Positions 34,001 to 43,400 of a stretch of DNA of 64,000 nt are shown here, one piece after another (position 1 is the stretch's first letter; every line of letters starts with the position of its first letter). Source of the stretch: Ovis canadensis (Eukaryota; Chordata; Mammalia; Artiodactyla; Bovidae). The stretch covers positions 225,146,001-225,210,000 of the forward strand of contig NC_091247.1 in NCBI RefSeq assembly GCF_042477335.2, read 5' to 3'. Both the position numbers and the translations under genes were made by a program. The notes beneath the pieces were generated by a model. The model was not told where the DNA came from. It did not search any database and worked only from the letters and a program-made list of their open reading frames with translations.

Positions 34001-37000
34001 CATCTCTTTCCTTACGAGTGTCTGGAAGAAAGACACTCTACACAGACAAACACAGACATTCTACAAAGACAGACTTTTGTTCTAGGGCTTTTTTTTTTCA
34101 TTGTTTAGGTGTTTACATGTTGTTTAGTTGCAAAGTCGTGTCTGCTGCTTTGGGACCCCAAGGACTGTAGCCCACCAGGCTCCTCTGTGCATGGGATATT
34201 CCAGGCAAGAATACTGGAGTGGGTTGCCAAATGGTTACAAATGCTTAGATGGATTTGGAATGACTGGAAGGGCAATAGGAGTTCCAGGGCAAGGCGGCCG
34301 ACAGCTGGGGGAGGGCGTGGTCAGAAGTCCCTTAGAGCAGGTGGGCCGTGCCGGGCCCCAGGAGTGGGATGGAGAAGGGAAGGACGCTCAGGTAATTGTG
34401 ACCATACAGGTGAGGCCTTGGAGTCGGTTCCGGGCATCTGAGGGGCGTTCCTGCTGGAGGGTGTGAAGACTGAAAGAGGAGAGAGGGGGACTGGTTAACA
34501 AAAGGCCTTAGAGGACTTCGCGGGCGGTGCAGTGGTTATGAATCTACACTTGAGGGCTCAGCTTTGATGCCTCGCTGGGGAAGTTCTGCATGCTGCAGGG
34601 TGTGGCCAAAAAACAAGCCAACTAAAGGCCTCAGAAAGTGGCAGGCAGCCTGGAGGCAGCCTGGTGTGTGACAGGAGTACTCTAGAAACTCAGTCATCTC
34701 TGCCACAGAGAGGCTGTGTGACCTTGGGCAAGGCACTTACCCTCTCTGAGCCTCGGCTGTCTTATGTGCAGAAAGAAAAGGCATTCGTTCGTTTATTCAT
34801 TCGCGCAGCCAGTTGGTGAGCCGCCAGGAGGTGCCAGCCCCTGTGCATGCCTTCCTGGGGGGCGGCTGTGAAGACTAGCCAAGGTCACGTCCTGAGAGAC
34901 CAGGCACCATGCTGTCACTTCGGCGCTCACAGACGAGGCTCTTTCTGCGACCGTGTAAGAGGGTTAAATGCTCTACACTGTGAGATGCTAGCATTAGAGG
35001 AGGGAAATTCTGGCCCCATGGAGCCTGCTGAGAGCTGTCGCCCAGGCCCAGGCGTGGACCCGAGGCCTGAACCAGGGCATCAGCCAAGGGGATGGGAATG
35101 TTCGGAGTTTTGTTTTTGATCCAGCTGGAATTTGTTCTCAAGCAAGGAAGGGTTGTTTGTTTGTTAAGTTGCTCAGTTGAGTCCAACTCTTCATGATCTC
35201 ATGGACTGTAGCCCGCCAGGCTCCTCTGTCCTTGGGATTTCCCAGGCAAGAATACCAGAGTAGGTTGCTCTTTCCTCCTCCAGAGGATCTTCCCAACCCA
35301 GGGATCGAACCCAGGTCTCCTGCATTGGCAGGTGGGTTCTTTACTGCTGAGACACTGGGGAAGCCCATGGAGGGGTAGGGATCCATTTTCATTTTCCCCA
35401 GAGGAACACCAGTGGGTCCACCACCAGTTATCCAGGGCTGTCCCTACCACGGGGCTCACTCTCTGTGTCTTGTCTTCTGGGTGCCCATTCTTGGTGGGGG
35501 AGGCGGAGCTTACAGCTCAATCCCAATCAGCAGGGTCCTGGAGACCCTGATGGAGAGATCTTCCTCCAGGGAGAGTCTCCTGGCTGGCCCCCCAGGCCTG
35601 AGTCAGGCTGCTGTCCCAGCTGTCTGCTTCCGAGAGCACAGTTTGGGGTTTTTAAGTTTCTGTAGTAGAGCTACTCCTGCCAGTTTATTAACTTTTAGAC
35701 TATTTATTTACTTTTTTATTTACTTGGCTGCGTGAGTTCTTAGCTGTGGCACTAGCAGTCCTCACTGTGTCTTGGGGGCTCAGTCATCGGGGTGCGTGGG
35801 CCGAGTTGCTCTGCTTAGAGTCTTAGTTCCCCACCCAGGGTTGCATCAGCATCACCTGCATTGCAAGGCGGATTCTTAACCGCTGGACCACAGGGAAGTC
35901 GGTTTGTTTGTTTCTGAGGGTGTTTGGAAATGCCCTTCCAGCCTCGGGGACTGTGCCCACAGCTGCTCTGCAGGGGCAGCCATGTGGTCATCACAGGGCC
36001 CAAGGGAGAGGGCCACTCACAGATGGGAAGACTCCCCTTGGGGCAGAAATTAAATCACCAAAGAGACAAATTCTAGGATGGGCCTGTCCCTTTTTATGTC
36101 CCATCGATCTCTTTGTCCACATCAAGTCACACGTTCTAATTCCCGTTTCTTTCTAATACGTTTTGATAGCAGATCTAGTCCACTCCCCTTGTTCTTTCAC
36201 ACATTTTCTTGCTTTTTCTTGCATATTCTCACTTCTGAGTGAAGTTTAGAATCATTGATTTCTGTTAAAAATTATATTGGGATGAATTTGTAGAATACTT
36301 TGGGAATTTAATTATGAAAGTTATGAATGGGGCTCTCCCAACTTATAATAAAGGCACCACCTCAGTTCAGTGAGGGGCAGGCAGTGGGTTATCTAGATGG
36401 AAAAGTATGACCCCAGGTCCCTGCCTCACACAATATACAAAAAATTAATTCACCGTGGATCATAGATCAAATATGAAGGGTGAAACAGTAATGTTCTAGA
36501 AGAAAAATTAGGGAATGGCTTCATGACCTTGAGGTAGACAAATATGTTTTAAGTAGACAAATATGTTTTAAGTAGACAAATACACACACACACACCATGA
36601 ATCAATGAAAATGTTGATAGATACAGCTTTATTAAAATTTAGAATTTCTATTCATCAAAATAGAATAGTAAAAAAAAAAAAAAAAAAGAGGAACTTCCCT
36701 GGTGGCTAAGACTTTGTTCCACCAATGCAGGGGCCCTGGGTTTGATGCCTGGTCAGGGAACTAGATCCCACATGCTGCAACTAAGACCCAATGCAGTCAA
36801 ATAAATAAATACGAATAAATATTTTTTTAAAAAACCAGAATATTAATGAAAAAGGGGACTTCCCTTGTGGTCCAGTGGCTAAGACTCTGCGCCCCCAATG
36901 CAGGGGGCCCAGGTTCGATCCCTGGTCAGGGAACTACAGCCCACATGCCACAACTAAGACACGACAGAGCCGAATAAATAAATAAATAGACAGGCTTGCA

Positions 37001-40000
37001 GAAGCACTCATATCTGGAATATGTAAGGAACTTCTACAAATCAATAAGATTAGAGGCTGACAACCTCATTTTTAAAAACTGGCGTAAGATTTGAACAGGC
37101 CCTTTCTGAAAGAGGCCATCCTGGTGGCCGATGAGCACATGAACGGTGCTGGGTGCCATTAGTTATTAGGGCAGCGCAAAAAAAACCCAAGCAAGAGACC
37201 TTCACACCCGCTCCAGAGCAGCTAAAACCGAAGTCGTGACAGTAAGTACCAAGTCTCGGTGGGGATGTGGAGAATCCAGAGCTGTCCCACACTGCGGGAG
37301 GAAGTGTAAGTTGATGCGGCCATTTTGGAAAACTGGCAGTAACTACTGAAGGAAAATAAATGCAAATTCTGTGCCCAGCAATCTCAATCCTAGATACACA
37401 CCCGCCAACGCTGTGTGCTCCAGAAGACACGGCAGCTTGATTCATAATAGCCCCAAAGTGGAGATCACGCAAATGTCTATCAACGATAGAATGCATAAAC
37501 TGCCACGCATTCATACAGGAGTGTGAAAAACACACATACAGGCCAAAAGAAGCCCGAACCCAGGAAGAGCACCATGACTCCACGTGTATGAAGTTCAAAC
37601 AGCAGCAAAACCGTTCTAGGGAGCTAGAGGTCAGGACAGGTGGTGTCCTTGGGGAAGACCCCCAGAGGGAGCAGGCTGGTTGCTGAGCAGGTCCAACCTC
37701 CACCGGGGTCATGGCTACATCCTTCCGTGACACATGTACCCATGTGTCAGAAGCCATGATGAGGTAACACTCAGGTCTGTGCACTTCATTATAAGTTACA
37801 CTGGAATTTATTGTTGTTGAGTTGCTAAGTCGTCTGACTCTTTTGCAGCCCCATGGACTGCCCATCAGGCTCCTCTGTCCATGGGATTTTTCAGGCAAGA
37901 ATACTGGAGTGGGCTGCCATTTCCTTCTCCAGGTGATCTTCCCGTCTCAGGGATCAAACCCACTGAATCTCCTGCATTGGCAGGTGGATTCTTTACCACT
38001 GAGCCACCTGGGAAGCCCACACTTGAATTCCAAAAGAAAAATATAGATCAGGGAATGGAAGCACACTAGGAAAAGAAGGTCAAGGGAGGGATGGAGAAGA
38101 GAAGAAAAAAAGACAGAAGGAGATAAGATGCGCCCAGCAGCTGTCCTCAAAGGCTTTTTGGAGCCTTCATATTGTTGCCTTTGAGGAAAGCACTGCACAA
38201 ACCCAGATCTGTGTTCTGTTTTCACATCTGGAGACATGCATGGAGGTGATATCCCTCAGAGACCTGCCTGTAATTCTGTTGAGGGCCTGCCTGGGCCATC
38301 AAGCCACAGGATCCCAGTCCTGGTGGGAGAAGCAAAATTAAGGCAAGCCTGAGAGACTGAGCGCCGAAGAATTGCTGCTTTTGAGCTGTGGTGTTGGAGG
38401 AGACTCTTGAGAGTCCCTTGGACTGCAAGGAGATCCAACCAGTCCGTCCTAAAGGAGATCAGTCCTGAATATTCATTGGAAGGACTGATGCTGAAGCTGA
38501 AGCTCCAATATTTTGGGCACCTGATGTGAAGAACTGACTCACTGGAAAAGACTCTGATGCTGGGAAAGATTGAAGGTGGGAGAAGGAGACAACAGAGGAT
38601 GAGATGGGTGGATGGCATCACCGACTCAATGGACATGAGTTTGAGTAAACTCTGGGAGTTGGTGATGGACAGGGAAGCCGGCCTGCTGCAGTCCATGGGG
38701 TCGCAAAGTGTCGGACACGACTGAGCGACTGAACTGACTGAACTGAGAGACTGGGGGTGGGGGGCAGTCTGTGCCTGAGCTGAGTCTGGCGCCATCTCCT
38801 GTCACCTGTTGTTGTTTAGTCGCTAAGTCGTGTCCAACTCTTTTGTGACCCCATGGACTGTGTATAGCCTGCTAGGCTCCTCCGTCCATGGGATTTTCCA
38901 GGCATGAATACTGGAGTGGGTTGCCGTTTCCTTCTCCAGGGGATCTTTCCAACCCAGGGATGGAACCCACATCTCCTGCCTTGGCAGATGGATTCTTCAC
39001 CGCTGAGCCACCTGGGAAGCCGGTCAGCTGCTGACTGAGACACAGTTGCTTTGCTGTTCTGATCCTCCGGGGAGGCAATAACATGTGGCATGTCTGGGTC
39101 CTCAGTAAATCTTCATCCAGCAGGCCTGTGGTTGACAGGGGGACCTCTGTTTCCGGACATTGCAGCCTGAGGAGGAGATAGCTGGGAGGGGTCAGAGCAG
39201 AACCAGGATGCGTTTTCTTGGCTGGCCAGATAGCTGTGTGTGCGTGCGTGCAGCTTCCTCGAGATGCTACAGGGGAACCGGACACTAACAATCAGTCCAT
39301 GTTGGGGCGCTCTTGAATTAACCCACTCGGCACACACTCACTGAACCCCGTGCCTGTCACACGCGTGCTGAGAGCTGTGGACACAGAAAATCCCCAGCGC
39401 CCGCCCTCAGTGGGCTCTCGGCCCAGAGCAGCGCAGTCCAATAGAAGTATGACGTGCGCTCATGTTGAAGTCACACCTTCTTGTGGCCATAGAAAAAGAG
39501 TGAAGAGAAACAGGTGAAGTCAACTTTCATAATACCTTCTAACTCAGTGTATCCAAGATGTTGTCACTTCAGCATGGGATCAACATAAAAAAAAGGCGAG
39601 ATATTTGACATTATTTTTTCATACTAAGTCTTTAAAATCTAGTGAGACAGCATGTCTCAGGCTGGACGAGCCCCAAGCCAAGCCCTCAGTAGCCACGTAT
39701 GGTTACCGTGTCACGCCTCAGTCCTAAAACCTCGGTGTGAAGTGGCCCGGGGTCACTTCTCTGCATGTCGTTGCGTGGCCACACCTGGCAGAGGGGGGCC
39801 TGGACATGTCGTCTGCCTGGGCAGCCGTGAGCCCAGGAGGAGGAGTAATGATTACAGGGACAAGAGTCTCCAGTCTGAGTGAGGTGAAGCCTCTCTTGAG
39901 GTGGTGATGTGGCTAGGCAGCAGGCTTGGTCCTGGTTGGGTGCCTGAGGGGGGTGTCCGCTGCTCCCAAGAGAGCTGGGTTTCCACCCACAGCAGCGCCT

Positions 40001-42701
40001 GGGGCCTCGTGGCAAGAATTCACTGGGGTTTTTTGTCTCTGCAGCCGGAGCACTGCTTTGATTTCGTCAGCAGGGAGCTGTTCGTGCACTACATCAAAAA
40101 TCTGCAGGCCCACGTCCTGCTCATCAAGTAAGTTGGAACCAAGCACCCCAGACAGACCCGAGTTTCAGGAATGCCCAGGTCTCCTGGTATGAGACCACTC
40201 TGCCATCTTTCCTGGGCAGCCCCCGACCGGTCGCTGGTGTGTGGAAAGCAGGTGAGGGGAGGGGGATGGGGAGAGGGCGCTGAGGGTGGGCAGGGATGGC
40301 ACCACATCTTTCCACGGGTGTCTGTATCTGGAGGGCGGGGAACACTCAGGTATAGAGGGACCGGCAGTCAGTACCGCCTGGCCCCGTCCTCCAGCCATGC
40401 CAGGCCCCGCGCATCCCCAGGCCAGCCCTGGGCCTCCATCTGCTGTCCCCCTCCGCCATCCTCAGCCGCCTCTGGGCCCCACAGCCCATTGAACATCCTT
40501 CGGGGGGGCTCAGGTGCCACCCTGCTCCACTGCATTCAGCCTGGACATGGGACCTGGCAGGAACTGTGACTTCCAGGGACACGTCTGCCGAGCACAGGGG
40601 TTCAGAAGGCAGGGACTCATGGGGGGCAAATCCCAACCCCAGGGAGGGATGCTGCACACCCTCTGGGACATCTAGACTTTACAGGTGAGATAACAGGCGC
40701 TGCTGAGGGTGTGGAGGAGCTAGAAACTAGAACCCTGCCAGGCTGCTGTGCAACTGTAAAACGGTGCAGCCACTTTGGGAAGGTCTGGCAATTTTTCAAG
40801 CCCTAAAATCACTGTGTGACCCAGCAGTTCCACTCCTCGGTGTAATCCCAGCATCTGTCCACATCACAGTGAGTGCTGGTGGCTCACAGCGGTGTCCTTC
40901 AGAACAGAATGAACTGAGTGTGGGAGGCAACTCCAATGTCCGTCAGCTCACCAACAAGCAAATAGGCTCCATCCACACGATGAGATGGAATGACGCGGTC
41001 ACACTACAACAGGCAGGAACCTTGAAAACATAGACTCGTTGAAAGAAGCCAGTCGGGAAAGCCCGCGTACTGTGTGATTGCATTCACTTGCAAGTCCACA
41101 TCCATCATGTGCTCAGTCGTGTCCAACTCTGCGACCCCATGGACTGTAGCCCTCCAGGCTCCCGTCCATGGGGTTTCCCAGGCGAGAATACTGGAGTGGG
41201 CTGCCGTTTCCTCTTCCAGGGGATCTTCCCGACGCAGGAACTGGACCTCCTGCATTGTAGGATCCCCTGTGGCTCAGCTGAGGTGATAAATAGGATCAAA
41301 AATTGACTGTAGTGATGGTTGCTCACCTCTGAATGTACCAAAATCCATGGAACTGTACATTTTAAATGGGTGGAGTTAACTCAATAAAGCTGTTCAAAAA
41401 AGCACACTCAGAAGCCTGTTCAGATCCTGGCTCCACCATTCAGTGGCTGTAACCCTGGGAAGATCCCAAGATGAAACCTGTGCAGGCCTTGCTGAGCTGC
41501 GAGGGCCAGTGGGGACTGAATGACTCAGCCCTGAACTAAACCTGGGCTTGAAGGGCCCAGCGGTGGGAAGGTTAGAGGGATTCTCAGGCTTGGGCCGGTT
41601 TCAGAGCCTAGAGCCCAGGGCAGAGGCAGGGCATGCAGGGAGTGGTCCCAGGTGAACCTTCCTTCTCATCTTACAGAGCAACCGAAGGATATTATGCCCT
41701 AAGAAGAGAGAACGACGGCAACAGGGAGCCCATGATGTTCGTGAGCAGCTCACTTAAGTCTGTCCTGAAAGAGGTGTGTGCCCAGGGTTCAGGGCAGCTG
41801 GGGTCAGCAGGGGCTGCCAGGCTGCCCTGAGCTCCACCTGTCCATCTCTTTTCTTGCGCTGGGACCCCTGCTCTGGGCCCAGGTCTAACAGGTAACCCCA
41901 GGAGCTACCAGGCCTCATGTTCCACTGTGGTCCCTGGAATCACATATAAATCAGCACAGAAAGCAGGCTTTTCATTGGCAATCTCCTGGTTTTATTGTCC
42001 TCCTGTACTCCTGGGCCATGCCCAACTGAGTGGCTCTACAATTTCCTGGGGTCTCAAATGGGAACAGATGACCAGGCCCACCAGTGGGTGCCAGGCTCCA
42101 AGTTGGAGGGCTGGCACGTGTGCTGTGACTTTGATGTTTGCCTGGGCCCCTGGGAGCACCTGGCATTTTGGGAGCATCACCTAGTACAGACAGCCGACCC
42201 TGGGGCCTGAGCAGACAGCTGGGCATCATCACAACGGGGACGCCCCTGTGTGCCGGGCAATGTTCAGTCCTTCCTGCTCTGTGGGCCTTTCTCCCAGGCA
42301 AGATGGAAAAGCTGCTTGTTCCTTCTTCAAGTGAATATTATCTGATGACCAGACCCAGGAGCAGCCCCTGGACTCTCAAGCTCTACCACCTCAGCTCAGA
42401 ATGGCCTAAAACCCGAGGGCTGGGCACTTCCCTCCCAGGAAGGCCTTTCCCACTGGCTCTGAGCCAGGCCCGTCTGCCCCCTCCCTGACTGACTAGGGCC
42501 TGCAGAGCTGTGGACACGTGGAACTGCTGGGAGGCGGCCTTCTACTGGGTCACCTCATCCCATGTTCCCTTCCCTCCCCAGAGGTTCCAGTACGTGGAAG
42601 TCCCAGGCAATCACTACATCCACATGAACCAACCCCAGCAGGTGGCTGGTGTCATCAGCTCCTTTTTACAGAACAAGGAAGGAACCCCAGCCCCCCTGTA
42701 G
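22043..42701 (+). CDS. SERHL2: SERHL2, serine hydrolase-like alpha/beta-hydrolase, 309 residues, 12 coding exons
   Basis: Coding exons: 22043-22046, 22756-22905, 23018-23131, 23471-23512, 23912-23931, 24340-24414, 26035-26144, 26549-26628, 33209-33243, 40045-40127, 41677-41773, 42582-42701 (TAG). All junctions are GT-AG and the frame stays open (930 nt). The product is an alpha/beta-hydrolase: HGWLD near residue 33 supplies the oxyanion-hole region, GHSFGG carries the nucleophile Ser102, and VPGNHYIHM carries the probable catalytic His281. The start follows the short mouse form (M-G-L...): exon 1 gives only ATGG before a strong donor. A downstream ATG at 22,086 with donor near 22,114 could give a longer N-terminus. 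Family members are linked to peroxisomes and perinuclear vesicles and to muscle stretch; the natural substrate is unsettled to my knowledge. The last three residues APL are not a standard PTS1. RRP7A lies downstream, convergent. Confidence 0.95.
22495..22625. mobile_element. MIR-like fragment in SERHL2 intron 1 (probable)
   Basis: GTTTACTCCAGTTTTACAAG and TAACTTGCTCCAGGTCGCATGG resemble part of the mammalian MIR repeat. Short and diverged. Confidence 0.45.
24886..24996 (+). mobile_element. MIR in SERHL2 intron 6
   Basis: The MIR core is clear: GAGTCCTGGCTCTGCCATTT, GTGTGACTCTGGGCAGGTCAC, CTCTCTGGGCCTCAGTTTCC and CTGTAAAATGAGGAGG. Confidence 0.85.
24998..25194. mobile_element. hAT-like DNA transposon remnant in SERHL2 intron 6
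   Basis: CAGGGGTCCGCAGCCTCTGGG on the left and GGAAGATTGGGGTCCCCGG on the right are inverted-terminal-repeat-like ends. Inside, TTGTCTTCCACGAAACTGG resembles a mammalian Charlie-type element (MER1 group, from memory). Confidence 0.6.
26390..26437. repeat. CA-rich simple repeat in SERHL2 intron 7
   Basis: An imperfect (CA)n interrupted by G and T, starting ACCCACACACACACAGAC. Confidence 0.85.
26678..26960 (-). mobile_element. MIR-like repeat split by a Bov-tA SINE, SERHL2 intron 8
   Basis: The parts 26,678-26,776 (CTCTGGACCAGGCGTGATCC, CTAAGCGCTTCGC) and 26,894-26,960 (AGGAGAAATGGAGACTCAG) read like a MIR complement. A SINE lies between them. Confidence 0.5.
26777..26893 (-). mobile_element. 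Bov-tA SINE fragment
   Basis: Reverse SINE body with GTTGCTTCAGTCATGTCTG and CAGGCAAGAATATTGGAGTG; the tRNA-like head is missing. Confidence 0.85.
27632..27764 (-). mobile_element. CHR-type SINE in SERHL2 intron 8
   Basis: A poly-T start (A-tail complement), GGCCACATGGTGGGGTATG, then AATAGAACCTGGGGCCC and the head complement CCACCGGACCACCGGGGAAG. Confidence 0.85.
28345..28560. mobile_element. Old interspersed repeat, family not determined
   Basis: TTCCTAGGGCTGCCTATACAA, GATATTTATTCTCACAGTTTG and AGAAGCCAAGATCAGAGTGT resemble a widespread old mammalian repeat that I cannot assign with confidence. The rest of 27,765-29,090 shows nothing recognisable. Confidence 0.35.
29091..29268 (-). mobile_element. 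CHR-type SINE in SERHL2 intron 8
   Basis: Reverse orientation: GTTTGGCTGTGCCGGTCTTAG, TGAGGATCGAACCTGGGCCC and the head complement GCCGCTGGACCATCAGGGAG. Confidence 0.8.
29500..29640 (-). mobile_element. ART2A-type SINE unit, first half of a dimer
   Basis: Starts after a (TGC)n run: CTAAGTCGCTTCAGTCGTGTCC, then CAGGCAAGAACACTGGAGTG, ending TTGCCATTTCCTTCTCC. It has no tRNA-like head and is followed directly by a second unit. Confidence 0.88.
29641..29770 (-). mobile_element. ART2A-type SINE unit, second half of a dimer
   Basis: CTAAGTCGCTTCAGTCATGTC, ACAAGAATACTGGAGTGG and again TTGCCATTTCCTTCTCC at the end. Head-to-tail with the preceding unit, as in the BOVA2 family. Confidence 0.88.
30285..30400. 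mobile_element. MIR-like fragment (probable)
   Basis: TTGTTGAGGGAATTAAATGAGG followed by GCACAAAGCCCTGCTC resembles the MIR 3' part. L2-like patches may follow at 30,490-30,640. Nothing else is recognised in 29,771-31,050. Confidence 0.45.
31051..31292 (+). mobile_element. CHR-type SINE, long form
   Basis: Head GGACTGCCCTGGTTGGCCAG, B-box region ACGGGTTCCATCCC, body with GAGCCCATGAGCCTGCGCTC, end GAAGACCCAGCGCAGGCAAG. Confidence 0.8.
31667..32380 (-). pseudogene. CCDC34: Processed pseudogene (retrocopy), probably of CCDC34, antisense in SERHL2 intron 8
   Basis: On the minus strand this looks like a spliced mRNA 3' part. It has a coding stretch rich in Lys/Glu (32,335-32,260, AAAGAAAG codons), a C-terminal segment with FYNPIPWKP and LSGKKAKRP (32,200-32,110), then after a one-base shift a tail reading SNLCLGTL. 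A 3'UTR follows, with AATAAA (complement near 31,712-31,717) and an A-tail (T-run 31,667-31,680). The frame needs at least two shifts, so it is not translatable as it stands. The C-terminal phrases match my memory of CCDC34, a coiled-coil protein; this identity is not certain. No introns and an A-tail next to a poly(A) signal indicate LINE-mediated retrotransposition. The copy is 5'-truncated. I did not find clear target duplications. Confidence 0.6.
32518..32731 (-). mobile_element. Bov-tA-type SINE
   Basis: Reverse copy with CTAGTCGCTCAGTCCTGTCAG, CAGGCAAGAATACTGAAGTG, the B-box complement GGGATCGAACCCGGG and the head complement CATCTGAGCCACACAGG. Confidence 0.88.
33290..33985 (-). mobile_element. 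Old L1 3'-UTR remnant split by a SINE, SERHL2 intron 9
   Basis: TGCATTCACGATGTTGTACAG, ATATAAGTGGGATCACACAA, GTCCGGCTTCTTTCACGTAG and TTATAGCATGTGTCGGAATTTC are the complement of an old mammalian L1 3' region. After the SINE, ATATGGATATACCATTCATCC continues it. Confidence 0.6.
33658..33930 (+). mobile_element. Bov-tA-type SINE with an internal duplication
   Basis: Head GGCCTCCCTGGTGGCTCAG, B-box region ACGGATTCGATCCCTGG. The body block (TTTTTGCTTGGGAA to TTGGTGGGCTACAGTCCATGG) occurs twice, near 33,755-33,815 and 33,830-33,890. The end carries AACAACAACAA. Confidence 0.8.
34119..34230 (-). mobile_element. Bov-tA/ART2A SINE fragment
   Basis: TTTAGTTGCAAAGTCGTGTC and CAGGCAAGAATACTGGAGTG; no tRNA-like head. 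Confidence 0.82.
34512..34622 (+). mobile_element. CHR-type SINE, diverged
   Basis: GGACTTCGCGGGCGGTGCAG head, B-box region CAGCTTTGATGCCTCGC and the end GTGTGGCCAAAAAAC. Confidence 0.65.
34650..34850 (+). mobile_element. MIR followed by an L2-like patch
   Basis: GAGGCTGTGTGACCTTGGGC, AAGGCACTTACCCTCTCTGAG and CCTCGGCTGTCTTATGTGCAG are a MIR core. TTCGTTTATTCATTCGCGC after it resembles L2. Confidence 0.7.
35163..35368 (-). mobile_element. Bov-tA-type SINE
   Basis: GTTGCTCAGTTGAGTCCAAC, CCAGGCAAGAATACCAGAG, the B-box complement GGGATCGAACCCAGG and the head complement GAGACACTGGGGAAGCCC. A (GTTT)n run at 35,153-35,165 abuts its tail side. Confidence 0.85.
35705..35902 (-). mobile_element. CHR-type SINE, long form
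   Basis: TTACTTGGCTGCGTGAGTTC, GGGCTCAGTCATCGGGGTGC and the head complement AACCGCTGGACCACAGGGAA. Confidence 0.78.
36534..36594. repeat. 19-base tandem repeat running into a (CA)n
   Basis: GTAGACAAATATGTTTTAA begins at 36,534 and 36,553, and a partial third copy begins at 36,572, running into ACACACACACAC. Confidence 0.9.
36690..36825 (+). mobile_element. CHR-type SINE
   Basis: GAACTTCCCTGGTGGCTAAG head, B-box region GGGTTTGATGCCTGGTC, AACTAAGACCCAATGCAG and an (AAAT)n tail. Inserted beside an A-run at 36,671-36,687. Confidence 0.83.
36856..36990 (+). mobile_element. CHR-type SINE
   Basis: GGACTTCCCTTGTGGTCCAG head, B-box region AGGTTCGATCCCTGGTC, GAACTACAGCCCACATGCC and an (AAAT)n tail. 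Confidence 0.86.
37811..38020 (-). mobile_element. Bov-tA-type SINE
   Basis: GTTGAGTTGCTAAGTCGTC, CAGGCAAGAATACTGGAGTG, GGGATCAAACCCACTG and the head complement TGAGCCACCTGGGAAGCCC. Confidence 0.88.
38356..38748 (+). mobile_element. BovB 3' end
   Basis: A 5'-truncated BovB tail: GTGTTGGAGGAGACTCTTGAG, CACTGGAAAAGACTCTGATG, GGTCGCAAAGTGTCGGACAC and the end TGAACTGACTGAACTGAG. Non-coding remnant. Confidence 0.9.
38810..39022 (-). mobile_element. Bov-tA-type SINE
   Basis: TTTAGTCGCTAAGTCGTGTCC, CAGGCATGAATACTGGAGTG, GGGATGGAACCCAC and the head complement CTGAGCCACCTGGGAAGCC. It lies about 60 bases after the BovB tail. Confidence 0.88.
39425..39700. mobile_element. hAT-like DNA transposon remnant (probable)
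   Basis: GCAGTCCAATAGAAGTATG, AAGAGAAACAGGTGAAGTC, TCATACTAAGTCTTTAAAAT and a CACGTATGGTTACCGTG-type end resemble a mammalian Charlie-group element. Confidence 0.5.
40685..41400 (+). mobile_element. Old L1 3' remnant split by a Bov-tA SINE, SERHL2 intron 10
   Basis: GTGAGATAACAGGCGCTGCTG, AACGGTGCAGCCACTTTGG, CCAGCAGTTCCACTCCTCGG and AACTCCAATGTCCGTCAGC are ORF2-tail-like. After the SINE it resumes with AATTGACTGTAGTGATGGTTG and an AATAAA-like end. Confidence 0.7.
41107..41282 (-). mobile_element. Bov-tA-type SINE
   Basis: GTGCTCAGTCGTGTCCAACTC, CAGGCGAGAATACTGGAGTG and a degenerate B-box complement near 41,235, ending CCTGTGGCTCAGC. Confidence 0.82.
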
Positions 42702-43020
42702 CCCTGGGCCTGGGGCTACAGCTGCCTGCTTCAGCACCAGACTCCCAGCTCCCAAGCCCAGACCAGCATGCTGGGGACAGGCCCCTGGTCCCGAAGACCA
42801 GCATAGCCAGAAGCGAGTGCTAAGGCAGAGCTGGGGGTGGGGGCGTGGAGAGGTGTTATGATTCTGACTTCAACATCTGTGACTTCTGGGGGGTGGGATG
42901 GTGTCTGTTTTATGACTAGGCAGAGGGTATGTGTGAGGCCTGAGATAGGCCCAGCTGGCTTTTATAGTCCTTTCTTGCCACCCAGCTGCATGAAAAATAA
43001 AATGTTCTTGTATTCTGCTT
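42702..43020 (+). terminator. SERHL2: SERHL2 3'UTR and poly(A) signal
   Basis: The 3'UTR starts after TAG at 42,699-42,701. AATAAA at 42,996-43,001 is followed by a T/GT-rich stretch (GTTCTTGTATTCTGCTTGTG), so cleavage near 43,015-43,020 is likely. Confidence 0.8.
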
Positions 43021-43400
43021 GTGAGGCCGTCTCACTGCCCACAGGGGCGTCTCTATCAGGAGGAAGGGGTGAACACAGCAGTCAGTCAGCCCTGAAAGGA
43101 GAGTCCGGAGCCAGACGGGGACGGGACCCAGGACAAGGAAGGAGCCAGCTCTGGGCCAGGGGCTTCCGGAGGCCAAGTCCTCGCTCCGGGCCCTAGGACG
43201 GCCGAAGCACACAGGAACCGACGGGTGACTCTGTACTTCACCCCACCCCGTGGGCTCAGGTCTCCGGGGTTTCACACAGCGGCCCCTTGGCCTGGGCACA
43301 GCCGTTGAGACGGGTGTTCCAGGACCCCGGGTCCTTGCTGGCTGTACACTGCCACCCAGTCACCACCCTGCTCCTCGGGGCCCGTGGGGGTGGGCGAGGC
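43021..43400. other. Gap between the convergent SERHL2 and RRP7A
   Basis: GC-rich. It must hold the RRP7A 3'UTR start on the minus strand. No AATAAA or ATTAAA is seen on the minus strand here; weaker forms TATAAA (42,961-42,966) and CATAAA (42,909-42,914) lie inside the SERHL2 3'UTR. Confidence 0.6.

Larger units (their letters stand above)
36365..37620 (+). mobile_element. Old L1 fragment with two SINEs inserted, SERHL2 intron 9
   Basis: Plus-strand L1 ORF2-like phrases: ATTAATTCACCGTGGATCATAG, AGGGAATGGCTTCATGACC, then after the SINEs CTTCTACAAATCAATAAG, TTTGAACAGGCCC and AATGTCTATCAACGATAGAATG. It has two SINE interruptions (36,690-36,825 and 36,856-36,990). The chance minus frame of 282 codons at 37,050-37,898 is the antisense of this element and the next SINE. 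Confidence 0.7.

Noticed and set aside
37050-37898. 282-codon open frame on minus
   Set aside because: Antisense of an old L1 fragment and a Bov-tA SINE; no conserved domain.
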